Of a stretch of 64,000 bases of DNA, positions 21,294-31,917 are shown in pieces. Where the stretch lies: NCBI GenBank assembly GCA_963377175.1, contig CAUJNA010003090.1:581476-645475 (forward strand). Reading direction: 5' to 3'. Positions within the stretch are counted from its first letter, which is position 1. Every line of letters starts with the position of its first letter. A program made the translations under genes and the position numbers. The notes under the pieces were generated by a model. It was not told the DNA's origin and did no database searches. It saw only the letters and a program-made list of their open reading frames with translations. The stretch comes from Effrenium voratum. Lineage: Eukaryota; Sar; Dinophyceae; Suessiales; Symbiodiniaceae.

Positions 21294-21381
21294 GCGGCCG
21301 AGGCCCGCGAAGGCCTTGTGTCGCCTGACTCTGTCACGAACCTGCGACTGCAACCACGACTGGGTCGCGCCAAAATCGAAC
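21294..21381 (-). CDS. Internal exon (88 bp) with strong acceptor
   Basis: The minus strand has an excellent acceptor (TTTCAGGTTTCCTTTCCCAG), then one base and 29 codons reading FDFGATQSWLQSQVRDRVRR and HKAFAGLGR, then a donor GTGGGA. This is among the best exon candidates here. The helix is basic and no family was recognised. The plus-strand ORF over the same bases (21234-21482) is probably its antisense shadow. Confidence 0.5.
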
Positions 21382-22127
21382 CTGGGAAAGGAAACCTGAA
21401 ACATGTAAAGAGTGAAGAGGGCGGCCACTTGTATTCCTGGAGGGCACTGGCCCCCATCAGACCTTTGTGTAGCCAGCTATAGACTTGCCCTTGGAAAAAT
21501 ATACAATGTTTAGCGGGCAACCCATGCTCAAGCAATTCATTCAGGCTTCAATTGATCCACAGAAGACAGGCGCTCATGTTCGCCTCTGGACAAGGCTTCG
21601 CAGGAAGATGCAACGTGTGAAACGGGCCCCAGCCAGCCTGGGGCCTGACACAACCAATCGTTTATAATGAACAACAATGTACAGGGGTAACACCAAATTC
21701 TGGTATCCTACTTTGTCTTGTCCTGTATCTTAGTTACTGTTGTTCCCAAGCAACATCAATCAAGCAACTGTGCCCCGTTTTGGGGGGTTGGTTGAACACT
21801 AGTGTTGGAGATAAATAATGATAAGAATTCCAATGAAAGCAACATTACCCAAGAGTGGACTGATCATGGCTATGAGTTTGTCCAAATACCCGCGAACCCA
21901 TATGTCCTTTTTGAATGACAACCATTGTTGAATTTAGAGACGCTCCCAAATTATTTGGGACGATTTCTCAAAGGAAAACCTTGTGTAGTTGACGGTTTCC
22001 CGGTTTGACAAACGACACCAAGATCAAAATCCTGGATTTGCCTTTTTTGAGGTTGAGCGCCAAAAATGACCAATTGTGCTTGGCTGATGTTTCCACAATT
22101 CACCCAACAGGGGACCCTGATACCGTA

Positions 22128-22185
22128 CGCGAGGCGTGAGCGATCGCGGCCTTTTCCTGGCACATGTTGAAGTCCTGGGCTGGGG
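22128..22185 (-). CDS. Possible internal exon
   Basis: The minus strand reads AQDFNMCQEKAAIAHASR after GCCCAG/CCCAG acceptor options, with a donor GTATCA. It is short and the borders are not unique. Confidence 0.25.
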
Positions 22186-22257
22186 GCCCTACGGCCCAAC
22201 CCCTTGCACCAACCCCGCGTCCTGGTTTCCTAATGAGGCGGCGATGAGGCCTTGTTC

Positions 22258-22345
22258 GGGTCACTGGATTTCCCCAAATCAAAAGTTGATAAATTTACTG
22301 GTTGTGTCCATTGAAACGATCGCCGCTTTTGGAGGCCACAAGGAA
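22258..22345 (+). repeat. Family J dispersed repeat
   Basis: TCACTGGATTTCCCC, GTTGATAAATTTACTGGTTG and CATTGAAACGAT match the copies at 11150-11222 and 44520-44595. Confidence 0.5.
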
Positions 22346-23005
22346 AATGGGAGAACCCTGTCAAACTTAGTGGAAAATCCAGAGTACTTTGATGAGTGAT
22401 TTTGTCCCCGTCACCTTTGCAGTGATGGATTCGACCTTGAGGGTGCTAACGATCATTGCACGTAGAAACTAACCGGCGGCACTTTGGCCGTTGACTAAAA
22501 CAACAGGCAAACGAATACAACATCACCTGAAGCAAATGGGAAGATTGAAGAAAAAATGAAACTAGCAATAAATGAAACCATAAGTAAAAGTTAGGTCACG
22601 AATTTCATGAATGTAGGTACATGGCGACACTTTTCTCGACCAAACCTCGCATCACTCCGGCTCCTTCATAAAGTAGGCTCGCCAGGGGCATTGACCTGCC
22701 ACCCAGCGTTCCAAGGTACGTGCAACTTGACCCTCACGGGTGGGTCGGTGATTCAACCACGTGTTGAAATATGAGCTGAGCACGATTCGGGGCTCCAGAA
22801 AACTCCCTCACGGGTTCCTTTTGCGAAAATACCAAAGAACTATGTGGGCATAGACCAGGCATCCAGACTTGGTTGCTGTTGACCCCTCTGCAAAAGGTTG
22901 GACTTTTTGTGGGTCCAATGGAAAACCCACTGTTTCCCAAAAAGTTGAAGTCCAAAGATCCAACTCAGTAGCCATTAAGAGATCATGTCCTTGTTAGACC
23001 TTCAC

Positions 23006-23283
23006 TTGGCTTCCTGATGGACAACTGTGATCTCCCGAACCACTTCTGCTCCTGCGCAAATCGGGATCGGGGCTCGCAAAAGCATCTGAGCGCGGATGGC
23101 CAGAGGCGAAGCACCCATCTCCGAAAATGGCGTCTGGGCTTTTTTGTGGTCTAACCGCATTGATTGACCTGCTGAGCCGTGAGCATGCAAGCCATTCCAA
23201 TTTGAACATATCGATTCCTTCTGGCTCTGAACAGAAAGGATCTCCAGAGTGTGCGGATCTTCGCGCGTCTCAAGCAGTGAACT
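23006..23283 (-). CDS. Coding block with canonical donor, unknown protein
   Basis: The minus strand is open for about 93 codons. It reads LLETREDPHTLEILSVQSQK near its start and TPFSEMGASPLAIRAQMLLR, then GAEVVREITVVHQEA, near its end. It finishes at a canonical donor GTGAAG at 23005. It may be one exon, or two with the inner part removed; a possible acceptor AAAGCCCAG lies at about 23136. The composition is strongly protein-like, but no family was recognised. Confidence 0.45.
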
Positions 23284-23500
23284 GCCCAAGAGTCCCCGTG
23301 CTTCACGGGTCAAAAGGCAAAGTCTTAGGGTCTCTCAGGTCCGGTGCTCTCCAAAACCAGGCTTAAATGGTGCAGGACACCCTTGCCATTCAGACCGAGG
23401 ACTCTATTTTGAGAAGCACTCCGACTTTGAAGACTTTAGGATACACAAAGTTGGGGTAAAGGGAAACCGCCCAAGAACAGGCCAAAATAAAGCAACCCAC

Positions 23501-23649
23501 TGGAGAAGAAACGAAAGTTGGGAGGCAAACCTCCGCTTGCCGTCCAAAAGGAAGTTTGAAATCGGGACTCGGACAACAATCACTCCACTGGGTAAGGTTG
23601 GCCCAAACAAATCCTCAACTTGTTTGGTCCAAGAACGACCCTGCAGCAC
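23501..23649 (-). CDS. Possible internal exon (149 bp)
   Basis: After GATTCTAAG the minus strand reads VLQGRSWTKQVEDLFGPTLP, SGVIVVRVPISNFLLDGKRR and on to FLLQ. The donor is GTGGGT. The predicted strand-rich stretch VIVVRVPI suggests a folded domain. It lies upstream of 23006-23283 on the same strand, so both could belong to one gene. Confidence 0.4.
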
Positions 23650-23744
23650 CTTAGAATCCCAGTAAATACCAACAAACAATGGTTTCAATCATGGTTCAAG
23701 TGGTGCGGATTTCGCAAACCATATACAGTAATTCCAAGAACCAC

Positions 23745-23817
23745 CCGCCCCCGGCCTTGTCGCCGGCTCCTGACAAGAGAGAGGCCGCCGCAAAGCGAGA
23801 CCCATGGAGTCAACTCC
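23745..23817 (-). CDS. Possible internal exon (73 bp)
   Basis: A strong acceptor (CGCTTTTTGCAG) is followed by GVDSMGLALRRPLSCQEPAT and a donor GTGGTT. No family was recognised. Confidence 0.33.
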
Positions 23818-24189
23818 CTGCAAAAAGCGAAGTTGGTTTACTCGCAAAGGTAAGCGTGCGGGAAACCCAAAGCGCGAAAAAAAACACTCATGTTTGTGAC
23901 GTCTGATGAAATCAACAGCCATGTGACTTGCAAGTGCCACCCCAAAATCGCATGGCCCTTTTCTGGGTCCAAGTGCCAAAGGATTGTTTGGGGGTCAAAA
24001 GTTGGGGGCCTGGCTGGGCCCCGAACCCCCACGCAGCACATAGGGCCAGTAGAGTGGGGTGGGCGCCCGCTCAAACCATGCGTCACGCTCGCCCTGTGGA
24101 AGTGCCTAGCCCTTTACATTGTTGTCTTTTCGAAGCACTCGTTTCGGGGGGTGGGGGGTGGGCGGCTCAGGTAGCCTGAAAAGTCCTAA

Positions 24190-24493
24190 TATGCAAAAGA
24201 TCGAAATCGGCCGGCCGATGCCCCATTTTTTTTGTAACCAGTAGTCATCCGCGTATCCGTGGTTGTCCCAGTAGATCTTGGCAAGTCCCTGAAGCTCAAA
24301 TAGGTTCCCTGCCAATAGAGGCTTGCCAATCAGTTTCACAATGGTCCCTTTGCCGCCTTGGGGCCAGCCTAGCGGAGCATACTCCAAGCTAGATCTGCAG
24401 TTCCAAGTGTTGGGTACAATATAATCTTCCCATGAGGTAATCTCAAACGGATCACCCTGACCCCTGGCAACACGGGGCTCCTTAAAGTGAGGC

Positions 24494-24529
<36 letters not shown>

Positions 24530-24591
24530 AGGCCGTGATGAATGTGACCTGAGCCGTTGCGCCAGCCATGACCAAAACTCCTGCGGGTCAT
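24190..24591 (-). CDS. Coding block with poly-Arg tract, unknown protein
   Basis: The minus strand is open for about 130 codons. After an arginine run encoded by a CGT repeat it reads PFEITSWEDYIVPNTWNC, then LEYAPLGWPQGGKGTIVKLI, GKPLLAGNLFELQGLAKIYW and DNHGYADDYWLQKKWG. The mix of Trp, Tyr, Gly and acidic residues is typical of a real enzyme or binding domain. I do not recognise the family. The end near 24190 is uncertain. Confidence 0.5.
24494..24529 (+). repeat. GAC/CGT trinucleotide repeat
   Basis: About twelve GAC units. On the minus strand the repeat encodes poly-Arg in frame with the block at 24190-24591. Confidence 0.9.
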
Positions 24592-24849
24592 GGTCGCAAC
24601 TTGTTCCCAAACTACATGTTCCTGTAAGCCGTGCTCTTCCTAGGAAATGTGGTGTGTGCCTTGCCACCAACTACATGGTGATTTCAGGTTCCAAAACATG
24701 CAGGCTCCCATACCTTCTTTTGTGTTGCAAAGGGCTCAGGTGAACTCGCAGCTTTCTTCGAACTCCAAGGCAAACAGCTGCTTGTCAGGTGAGCCAGCCG
24801 GACCAAGTTGGTCAAGTAAGAATCGGCTGGCAGATCGTGCTTGTGTCAG

Positions 24850-25180
24850 ATAAAATTGGCCGAAAAGTGTCCTTCCACAACATTGAACAGTGTTTCATCA
24901 TGGTGTGACGCCATCCACACTGAAGGCCAAACTCCGACAGCAAGCGCTCGCCATCGATTTCCACTTACAGTTGCCCGCACAAGTGATGCCCTTGAAAACC
25001 ACCCCCAAAACCCATCATTCAGAGGGCGCAAGCCGCTGAAGTGGGCGAGACTTCAAGTTTTCAGCGGTGACATCCCTCAGTCAGCTCCCTTTGAAACCTT
25101 GGGTCACCTGGCCCACACAGAAGGGGACACAGAAGACAAGATGTTCAGATGTTGTCCCAGAGTTGGTCTACTCTAAAGCA
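24850..25180. other. Coding-like block, strand unresolved
   Basis: Both strands are open for 60-110 codons. The minus strand reads EIDGERLLSEFGLQCGWRHT after a possible CTGTAAG acceptor. The plus strand reads KPLKWARLQVFSGDIPQSAP. I cannot choose between them. Confidence 0.25.
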
Positions 25181-25403
25181 TCAAATAGCTAGACCCCAGT
25201 GGTGTCACTTCCTCAGTCGGTTTCTGATCATGGTGCATGTGGACAAGGGTAAGATGCAAGCGATCGGCTCTTCCCACAGGCCAGGCCCGCCATTCTACAA
25301 CATCATACACTCCTGGTGCCATTCCTTTTCCATCCTGTTCAGTGATCCTTCTCAGAAAATTGGCGAACCGGGCTCTCTGCTGGTGGTGGATTCGGAAGTC
25401 AAT

Positions 25404-25704
25404 GGGTGAGGACGTGGTCTTCTTGGAAAAAAAAAGTGCGCCAAATTCGCGGCTTTTGGTGGGTGTCTGAATCCTCTATCTGTTTCCAAATGGAAAGTTG
25501 CCCCGCACCGCCAAACCGAACCATGGGGAAAGGTGATCCAACTCCCGCTAGTTGGGGTCCCCCAGCACGCCTACTCCCAAGCGGAATCACTGTAGCCAGC
25601 CACTTTCCTGAAGAAACCTCTGGGCAAACCACTATTATAACCCTCAACTTAGAATCTGTATGTACATCTAGATTAGGATTTCCCAAGGAAAGAGCCTTAA
25701 ACAA
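25404..25704 (-). CDS. Coding-like block, strand uncertain
   Basis: The minus strand is open for 100 codons. It reads LRVIIVVCPEVSSGKWLATV and then PLGSRRAGGPQLAGVGSPFP. The plus strand is open over the same bases. There are no decisive splice borders. Confidence 0.25.
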
Positions 25705-26015
25705 ATCCCTCTAGAATTCTGAGCCACCACAAAAAGGGGGGAAGCCTGTATCCCCTATCCTTGAAGGACAGTTTTTACCAAAGTTCCGGTCAAAGTGCCT
25801 CAGCAACAGGGTCGCAGGGACCCGGCCCCAGAGTAATTACCAGAATCGTCCCAGGAGCCCTGCGGATCCATGGGTACGATCCATGGGTACGATCCATGCA
25901 CCCCAAAAGATTCCTGGAAAGTCTGCCCACATTTGTCTTGGTGCCGGGTGCTCTTTAACGGGCAAAAAGCCCTCGAGCAAGATGTTTACCCTTCTTTTCA
26001 GCTTCCCTCCAACTG

Positions 26016-26070
26016 CTGGTTTGGATTGGCAGTTTGGTGGTTAGGGGCTGGTTTCCCATTTACCCTCTAC
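26016..26070 (-). mobile_element. Family E copy forming a candidate intron
   Basis: Reading minus: GTAGAGGGTAAATGGGAAAC, CTAACCACCAAAC and TGCCAATCCAAACCAG. It has the GT and AG expected of an intron and the family E terminal motif CCAATCCAAACC. Confidence 0.5.
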
Positions 26071-26424
26071 CTGATCTGTGCCTCTCTGGTCCCCGGAATC
26101 CCAATCTGGAAATCTGGTGGCCCGAAGGCCGTTCGAACCCCATTCTCGCGGGGAGAAACAAATTGAACGACGGGGAAAAGACATGCGTCTGTTTCTAAAA
26201 TAAGGGAAACAGAATGGCAACAGCTTCCTGTTGGTTTACCTTTAATACCAACTCCAAAAGGGTACCCTTCGCTCAAGAAATCCGGGCACACCCAACCATT
26301 TCGGGGTCCCCGCGAGCGCGAGCGGGAGTGGGAGGAGCGGAGGGCAGGGTGACGAGCCTCGGAGATTGGACTTTCTCGGCTCCGGAAAGCGCCGTCACAT
26401 CTTCGACGGTTGCTACCGTCGACT
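26017..26424 (-). CDS. Spliced gene 3' end: exons separated by family A and family E elements
   Basis: Exon 26424-26292 follows AAACCCAG and reads STVATVEDVTALSGAEKVQS and on to GDPEMVG. The next 97 bp (26291-26195) start GTGTGC and end ATTTTAG, and are the family A element. Exon 26194-26071 reads NRRMSFPRRSICFSPREWGS and on to SGDQRGTDQ, ending exactly at a donor CAG|GTAGAG. The following intron begins with family E sequence. The last exon would be only QLEGS or LEGS and a TGA at about 26001-26003. Two long open segments joined in phase, with good splice signals, make this one of the better models. Function is unknown. Confidence 0.5.
26200..26293 (-). mobile_element. Family A element forming a candidate intron
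   Basis: Reading minus: GGGTGTGCCCGG, CGAAGGGTACCC, GGTATTAAAGGTAAACC and CCCTTATTTTAG. It lies exactly between two coding segments (see 26017-26424). Confidence 0.75.
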
Positions 26425-26536
26425 CTGGGTTTTGAACAATTGGACTTTGAGTCATTGGCTCATTGAAAAACCATTGGCTTTTGAACCAACCAAAGTAGCA
26501 CGACTTTGACTTTGAGCCATCATTGGACTTTGTGTT

Positions 26537-26640
26537 AAACCATTGGACTTTTGTTCCCAACAGCTGGAAAGTTATGGAGTCGGTTTTTGAGAAACCATTG
26601 GGCTTTTTCTGCAACAGCTGGAAAGCTATGGATTTGGTCT
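26537..26640 (+). repeat. Two tandem 55 bp units
   Basis: AAACCATTGGACTTTT and CAACAGCTGGAAAGTTATGG recur 55 bp later as AAACCATTGGGCTTTT and CAACAGCTGGAAAGCTATGG. Shorter CCATTGG(A/C)TTT repeats precede them from 26440. Confidence 0.7.
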
Positions 26641-27389
26641 CTGCCCAATAGGCCAATAGGGAGGGTTCCGGAAGGTTCCAGTGGGTTCCGGTCTACATAA
26701 AAACCATTAGGTTCTTGTACGCATAAAACAAAATAAAACAAATACCCAATTGTGACCCTCCACCAACCCTTAACCAACCTGCCCCTCTTCTGGGATGACC
26801 GTGCATCTACTTTGACCAACCCAGCACCAACCACTCCACAGGGGGGACAATGACCATGCCCCCCGGAAAAAGAACACCCCAGAAAGCCCCTTGGATTCGG
26901 GCGCCCCTGTTGGGCGGCCCTTGGCAAGCGTGAACCTGCCCGGCTCAAACCGCTTCCCGAAGCAAACAAGTCCCCTTTTTGGGCTCCATGTACAAAACGA
27001 AGGGGGGAGGTTTAAGAACCTGGCCCCAGCTGAAAGTTGGCAGTTTTCCTTTGGGAGAACTGCACCACGGGTTGAATGGCGCTAGCTTTCACCCTGCTTG
27101 TTTTTCAAGTTTCTCGAAACTCTATCAAAAACCTGGGACCCCACAAAATGTAGCCCCTCATATGGTAGCGGATCCAGTTTGTTGCCAAGACAACCAGGAC
27201 CTGTTTCTCTGGGTTTTCACGTGTCAGTGTCCCTGGCTACTGGCAGAACCTTGGCTGGGTCCATTTTCAATGATTTATCCTCTGTTATAGTCTGAAAAGG
27301 ATTCCTCTCACTAGAAGGCAGGAACATGGAACGCATCAAAAGGTCCCTTGAGCCTCCGGGCAGGCTACATGTTTCATGGGACAAGACAA

Positions 27390-27450
27390 CCAGTTTTCTT
27401 TTGGCTCCTTGTAACCGCCAAGAAGGGCGCCCTCAAAAAACGACACCTGA
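27390..27450 (-). mobile_element. Family A copy, degenerate
   Basis: TTTTCTTTTGGCTCCTTGTA, GGGCGCCCTCAAAAAACGAC. Partial. Confidence 0.4.
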
Positions 27451-27639
27451 AGATAAGGGGGGTCTGTGTGATAGGGGGTCTACTCTGACAAAGTCCCCGG
27501 ATGAGTTCAGGCCGCAACCATGGTTCCGACGGAGGAGGTGAAGGAAACGGCAGCCAAAATCATCGCCATGGTGTCGGGCCTCAGTCGGAAGCGGTTTGTT
27601 TCTTGGCTGACCACCCAGTGTGGTCAATAGCCCTGATCA

Positions 27640-28100
27640 AGCGACCCGAGTGGGTGTTTATTACATTATATTTGCATTGTATCATCATATTGTGGTATAT
27701 TAGACCACGCTATTTGATTGTATTGTATTGTGTTGTAGTCTACTGTTTTATACCATACTATATTTTACTACACTAGATGATACTCGTACATTGTGCTGTA
27801 CTGTGGTATACTATATCGTACTGTCTTGTGTTATATGTGTTGTCATAGTATACTTAAATCAAAACAAAATTAGTGTGTGATATTGTAGTTCTTACAGTAT
27901 GGTATGTTATGTCATATTTTCCATACCGTGATATTCTTTATGGCATACTATATCATATGGCTTGCCATGTTTCTTACATCGTGTTCTGTCATATCATACA
28001 AAACTGTTAGGATATTAGTCACGCCTTTTTATGTTGAAAACAAACAATCAAATATATATATATATATATAATATGTATATATATATATATATACATATGC
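27640..28100 (+). repeat. AT-rich low-complexity tract with TA microsatellites
   Basis: From 27640 to 28020 the sequence is a drifting mix of TATTG, TATAC and ATACTATA words. It ends in two TA runs at 28051-28100. No gene is supported between 27450 and 29320, apart from weak plus-strand ORFs at 28220-28800. Confidence 0.7.
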
Positions 28101-28398
28101 CAGTGGTCTATGGAGTAACTCCCCCTTAAGGGGGCGCAGGGGACTTGTGAACCTGGGCTAGTGACATACCAAGTGGGACCCCCTTTTCAGCCCTCCCGGG
28201 CTCAGGCCTGGGCAAACACTTGGGAGCATTGGGGGAAGTGAAGGTTTGTCCGTTTTGCGAGAATTCAAGTAGTGAGCCAAAGTCTAAAATACGCGGTTCT
28301 GATGGACATGGAACTTTAGCTCCCCCATACTGCGGGGCACTTAGTCAATCCCCCATGACTCTCCCAAAATTGAATAAACTACTCCTGTGTATCAACTT

Positions 28399-28485
28399 CC
28401 CTCACTTGGTGGTTTGGAGTGGGATTGGTGGCTTACCCTCCACAAGGAACCAGGAACAAATCCCCAAGCCACAAATGCAAACTAC
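28399..28485 (+). repeat. Family E copy
   Basis: TTGGTGGTTTGGAGTGGGAT, TACCCTCCACAAGGAACCAG, AATCCCCAAGCCAC. Matches the family E order of motifs. Confidence 0.5.
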
Positions 28486-29329
28486 CAATTATGGCAAAAA
28501 AGAAAGGGGCAAACTGGGTGGCGCTACAGTAGAGGAGACAGGATGAGTCTGTGAGAAAGAAACCAAGGCCCTTTGCTGCGGCGGGCCGGGCCTGGTTTTG
28601 GGTTCAGGGGCCGTGGCTGGAAAGCTTCATTCGGCCGAATTGAAGGGGTCACCCTCACGGACATGTTAAATTCCGAGCCGAAAGCGAAGCACTACCTAAA
28701 TCCTTGTATCGCGCAAAAAGCAGAAACCCAGTGGCAAAAAAAGGGAAAGGCAGCAGCGCCTGGAAACTGGGTTCTATTGGCACCTCTGACTGTGGCCTGA
28801 AACACTATATACACATGCTTGTTGCCAAACTACAGCCCATTGATCGACGGCTGCTTCAGGTTTCAGGCATCTATGTTGGGAAAACAGCTTGAACCCCGTC
28901 CCGAGGAAGTTGCGCTGGCTCAAAACAATGCCGGGCCAACTTGCGCCGATCATTGACATATCATGGGTGGACGGAATCCTGCGCCAGGCGGTAGGTGGCC
29001 TATGCCGGTTTTTGATAGGGGTTCGTCCATCCCAAATGCACTACGGGGACGGGCATGATGCCAGTGAGCCCACCTATATACACGCTTGTCCTTGCTTTTC
29101 CAACGCCACTGAAACCTAAAATGCAAACCAGCAATGACCATTGCCCTGGAACAAAACATGAACCTGCAAGGCGATAAGGAGGATACGGCATCCCGACCGT
29201 GGTCGAAGGAGATCGCCGCTAAGCGGCATACCTTCGCGTACTCCTCACAGACAGAACAACTCATGTGAACACACATGACAAGCCGATCGAAGAAACTCCC
29301 CATCAAAACAACTCAAACGTCATGTCGAG

Positions 29330-30203
29330 AGAAAGGTGACCAGTGTGCAGCACTTGCGCGTTTCGCATGCTCCATTGCTGCTGGTCCCATCTTGTTACTC
29401 CGCAAATCCTGCGCATGCAACCCATATGAAATGTCTTGAGTTGCTTTCTGCCTTGCCAAGCTGTAGTCCATGTTTCTGCTGCGTAAAGTAAGACGCGAAG
29501 TACGCAGGGTCGCTAGACCTTTATTTTCGTAAAACTGCTTGACGTTCCAAACCAAGCTTGCCAAGCGCCAGAACGCTTTTCTGGCATCCCGGTCGGTGCG
29601 TTACTTCAGGCACGCGGGCTGAGGCTTTCGGCGCTATATGCACTGCTAATGCTTCCGTTTTGACATCCGATAATGCGAGCCCCCATGAAGCGCAGTGACG
29701 CTTCACCTGCTTGCGCACCTGCCGTAGCTGTGCCAGTGTGTCCGTGATGATAGCTAGAAGCCCGTTTCCCTCACCTTGAACATCTCGTGGCGAGCATGTC
29801 TACTGGGGTCAGTTTGCCTTCTGAGAATGCCATCAGCTCTTGTGAACAGTGCCTGCCACGCCTCACCCACGGCTCCAAAGTGGATATTGAAGAGCAAAGG
29901 CGCTAGGCAGCAACCTTGACCGGTTTCCAAACCAAAGGCGCAAGATAAGCCTCCCTCGCTGCTCACCTGTGCAGTTTTACCAGTGTGTATGAGCGTCCGT
30001 ATTGTTTTGGGTACGCCTTTGCATCTGAGGACGCCCGCAAGCCGTCTCTGGCACCGAGTCATACGCCTTGACGCGGTCAAGGAAGAGTAAAAACACAGGC
30101 ATTTGCTTATGCTTGGCCGATTCAATTAACATCCTCAGTGTAAAGATCATATCTATGGCGCTGCGTCCAGATCGAAAACCGCGTTCTGGGACATATTCCA
30201 GCT
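29330..30203 (-). pseudogene. 5'-truncated LINE reverse transcriptase relic
   Basis: Translating the minus strand in changing frames gives the motif order of a non-LTR reverse transcriptase. GFRSGRSAIDMIFTLRML and FLLFLDRVKAYDSVP (catalytic block with the first aspartate) come near 30170-30060. GLETGQGCCLAPLLFNI follows near 29930-29880. The post-RT segment ETWTTAWQ then CMRRICGVTRWDQQQW lies near 29470-29360. Frameshifts and stops break the frame, so it is dead. The second catalytic FADD-type block was not found. The 5' part of the element is missing, as is usual for LINE insertions. Confidence 0.8.
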
Positions 30204-30209
30204 GGCTAG

Positions 30210-31160
30210 TCAGGCCAACTGAAGGTGTTTGACCCAGGCGGGACCTTGGTGTGCGGCCTTCCCGCGGGAAGACCGCCCTCCAAAGCCCAGTCCCTGAGCC
30301 CCGCGGCTTTTGTTAGCCCCGCAAAAGCGTAAACGCCTGTCTTCCAAATAATGCAACGCGGGTTTCCCCCCGGCACCCAGAGCAAAAGCAGCCATTTGAG
30401 TAAACCGACGCAAGCCAGCCAGCCAACCCTCCACGCCTTTTCCCGGGACAGCATCCCCACCTACATGAAACGTGTTCCGTCTCGAGCTTTGGGCAATCAG
30501 GATCTGCAACCGGCTAAGCTGGGCCTTGAAGCGCGGGGCGAAGGCTGGCACCCTCGCCGTTCTTCCTCTTGAGGAGAAACATGAACTCATCGATGGCCTC
30601 GCGAAGCTCGGTGTCCAGCAAGCACCTGTAGTGCTCGCCCAGGGCATTTAGCACCTGAAGCCATCCCTTAGGGCCCCCGCAACGCAAGGGCAGCGAGGTG
30701 CTGGATTTTGTCCCCCAGGCAAACCCAGAACCGCAGCAACGCGGCTGCAAGGAGCGACTTGCCAAGCCGTGTTCCTCCAACAAATTGCCAAAATAGGACG
30801 GCGGAAGCGCGCCTTACCGCCGTGTTGGGCTAAGAAGTCCTCAACTTCCGGAAAGCGCTTCATGGGCAACATGGCCGTCGCAAGCTCTCTTGCGCTCCTT
30901 CGCTGCTTCCTTCAGTCCCGGTAGCCGGATGGCTTTCCAAAGCTGAGCTCCCGCAAGGGATCTCGGTTGCGGCGGAGTGCAGCTCACCGCTTGCGCAGTC
31001 CAGGGCAGTTCCTTTTCCTGCGTGTCGGGCTCAATGTCCAGCGCGATCAACTTGCTCCGCTGCCATGTCAAACAAGGCCGCAATGCTGCTCGGCCGAATT
31101 TTTCAGGCAGTTCCGTTTGCTTTTTTTTGACTTTTTGAGTCCCCAAAAAGACCCCACAGC
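30210..31160 (-). pseudogene. Copia-like retrotransposon gag relic
   Basis: The minus strand, read across frameshifts, gives GWLQVLNALGEHYRC, ELREAIDEFMFLLKRKNGEG and then APRFKAQLSRLQILIAQ. This is the pattern of the gag-like domain of Ty1/copia-type elements, which are common in dinoflagellate genomes. Upstream pieces (LPEKFGRAALRPCLTWQRS, then AIRLPGLKEAAKERKRA) may be more of the same element. No protease, integrase or LTRs were found. It is directly followed by the LINE relic at 29330-30203. Confidence 0.55.
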
Positions 31161-31256
31161 CATGAGACGAAAGGAGACCCACCCCTAAACCCACCCCAAA
31201 CCCAGCCCTCAGACTGTGCCCTATTCGCTTTCCCCGAGGGCAAGTGATTCCAACCC

Positions 31257-31743
31257 ATGGACTCCGTCTCGGCTCTGCGCCCGAAGGGCAAGGAGCAAAG
31301 TTTCCGGGAAGAGCAAAGAGCTGGGGCCCGCGAAGCGGCGGCGGTTGCGCAGTGCTTCGGTGCCGCGTTAGTCGGACTCCTTCCAGTGGGCTTGGCCAAG
31401 CAAGGCCATTTCCAGGTACGGCTCACTTTCGATCGAGTGGATTGGCCCAAAAAGTCCGCACTTTTCATGACCACCAAAATGGTCTTCCCATGTTTGTTCA
31501 AGTGCAGAAACTCAGGAAGTGAGAAGGAATGATTTGTTTTGGAGGTATGGATGCTTTACTGCCAGGCTAAGGCAGCAGAACCTCCAAAACCCATACCTGG
31601 AAATGGCCTTGACAAGGTCCAAATCTTCGCCACTCAATGGGCTTCCCACAAGGCAACTAGAGTCCAGAAAAGGTGTGAGTCGAGTGTGCTGGTGGAAAGG
31701 AAACATGATGGAAAAGCAATGGAAGGCAAGTTCCTTCAGCTAG
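31257..31743 (+). CDS. Possible complete two-exon gene, family I element as intron
   Basis: ATG at 31257 (context ACCCATGG) opens exactly 53 codons (MDSVSALRPKGKEQSFREEQ and on to LAKQGHFQ) to a canonical donor CAG|GTACGG at 31416. The intron 31416-31515 (100 bp) ends AACTCAG and consists almost only of the family I element. Exon two, 31516-31743, reads EVRRNDLFWRYGCFTARLRQ and on to KQWKASSFS, then TAG. The product would be about 129 residues, with an alanine-rich amphipathic start. The minus strand is partly open here as well. No family was recognised. Confidence 0.42.
31422..31523. mobile_element. Family I inverted-repeat element
   Basis: The ends are CTCACTTTC and GGAAGTGAG, a near-perfect inverted repeat. 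The body has GATCGAGTGGATTGGCCCAA. The flanks ACGG and AAGG are an imperfect 4-bp duplication. It forms the candidate intron of 31257-31743. Confidence 0.75.
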
Positions 31744-31808
31744 CCTTTGGAAATGCTTTCCTTGAGAAAGGTACCGAGAATCTACGAGATTTCACATAAT
31801 TCCCTAAA

Positions 31809-31917
31809 CTCACTTCCGATCGAGTGGATGGGCCCAAACAAGTAACCAGACTTGTTGTTTGCCACTAAAATGGCGCACTCTACAAAGTGACTAAAGTCCG
31901 GGAACTCAGAAAGTGAG
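31809..31917. mobile_element. Family I element with perfect TAAA duplication
   Basis: It starts CTCACTTCCGATCGAGTGGA and ends CTCAGAAAGTGAG. It is flanked by TAAA at 31805-31808 and 31918-31921. Fragments of the same family occur near 1600-1625. Confidence 0.8.
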
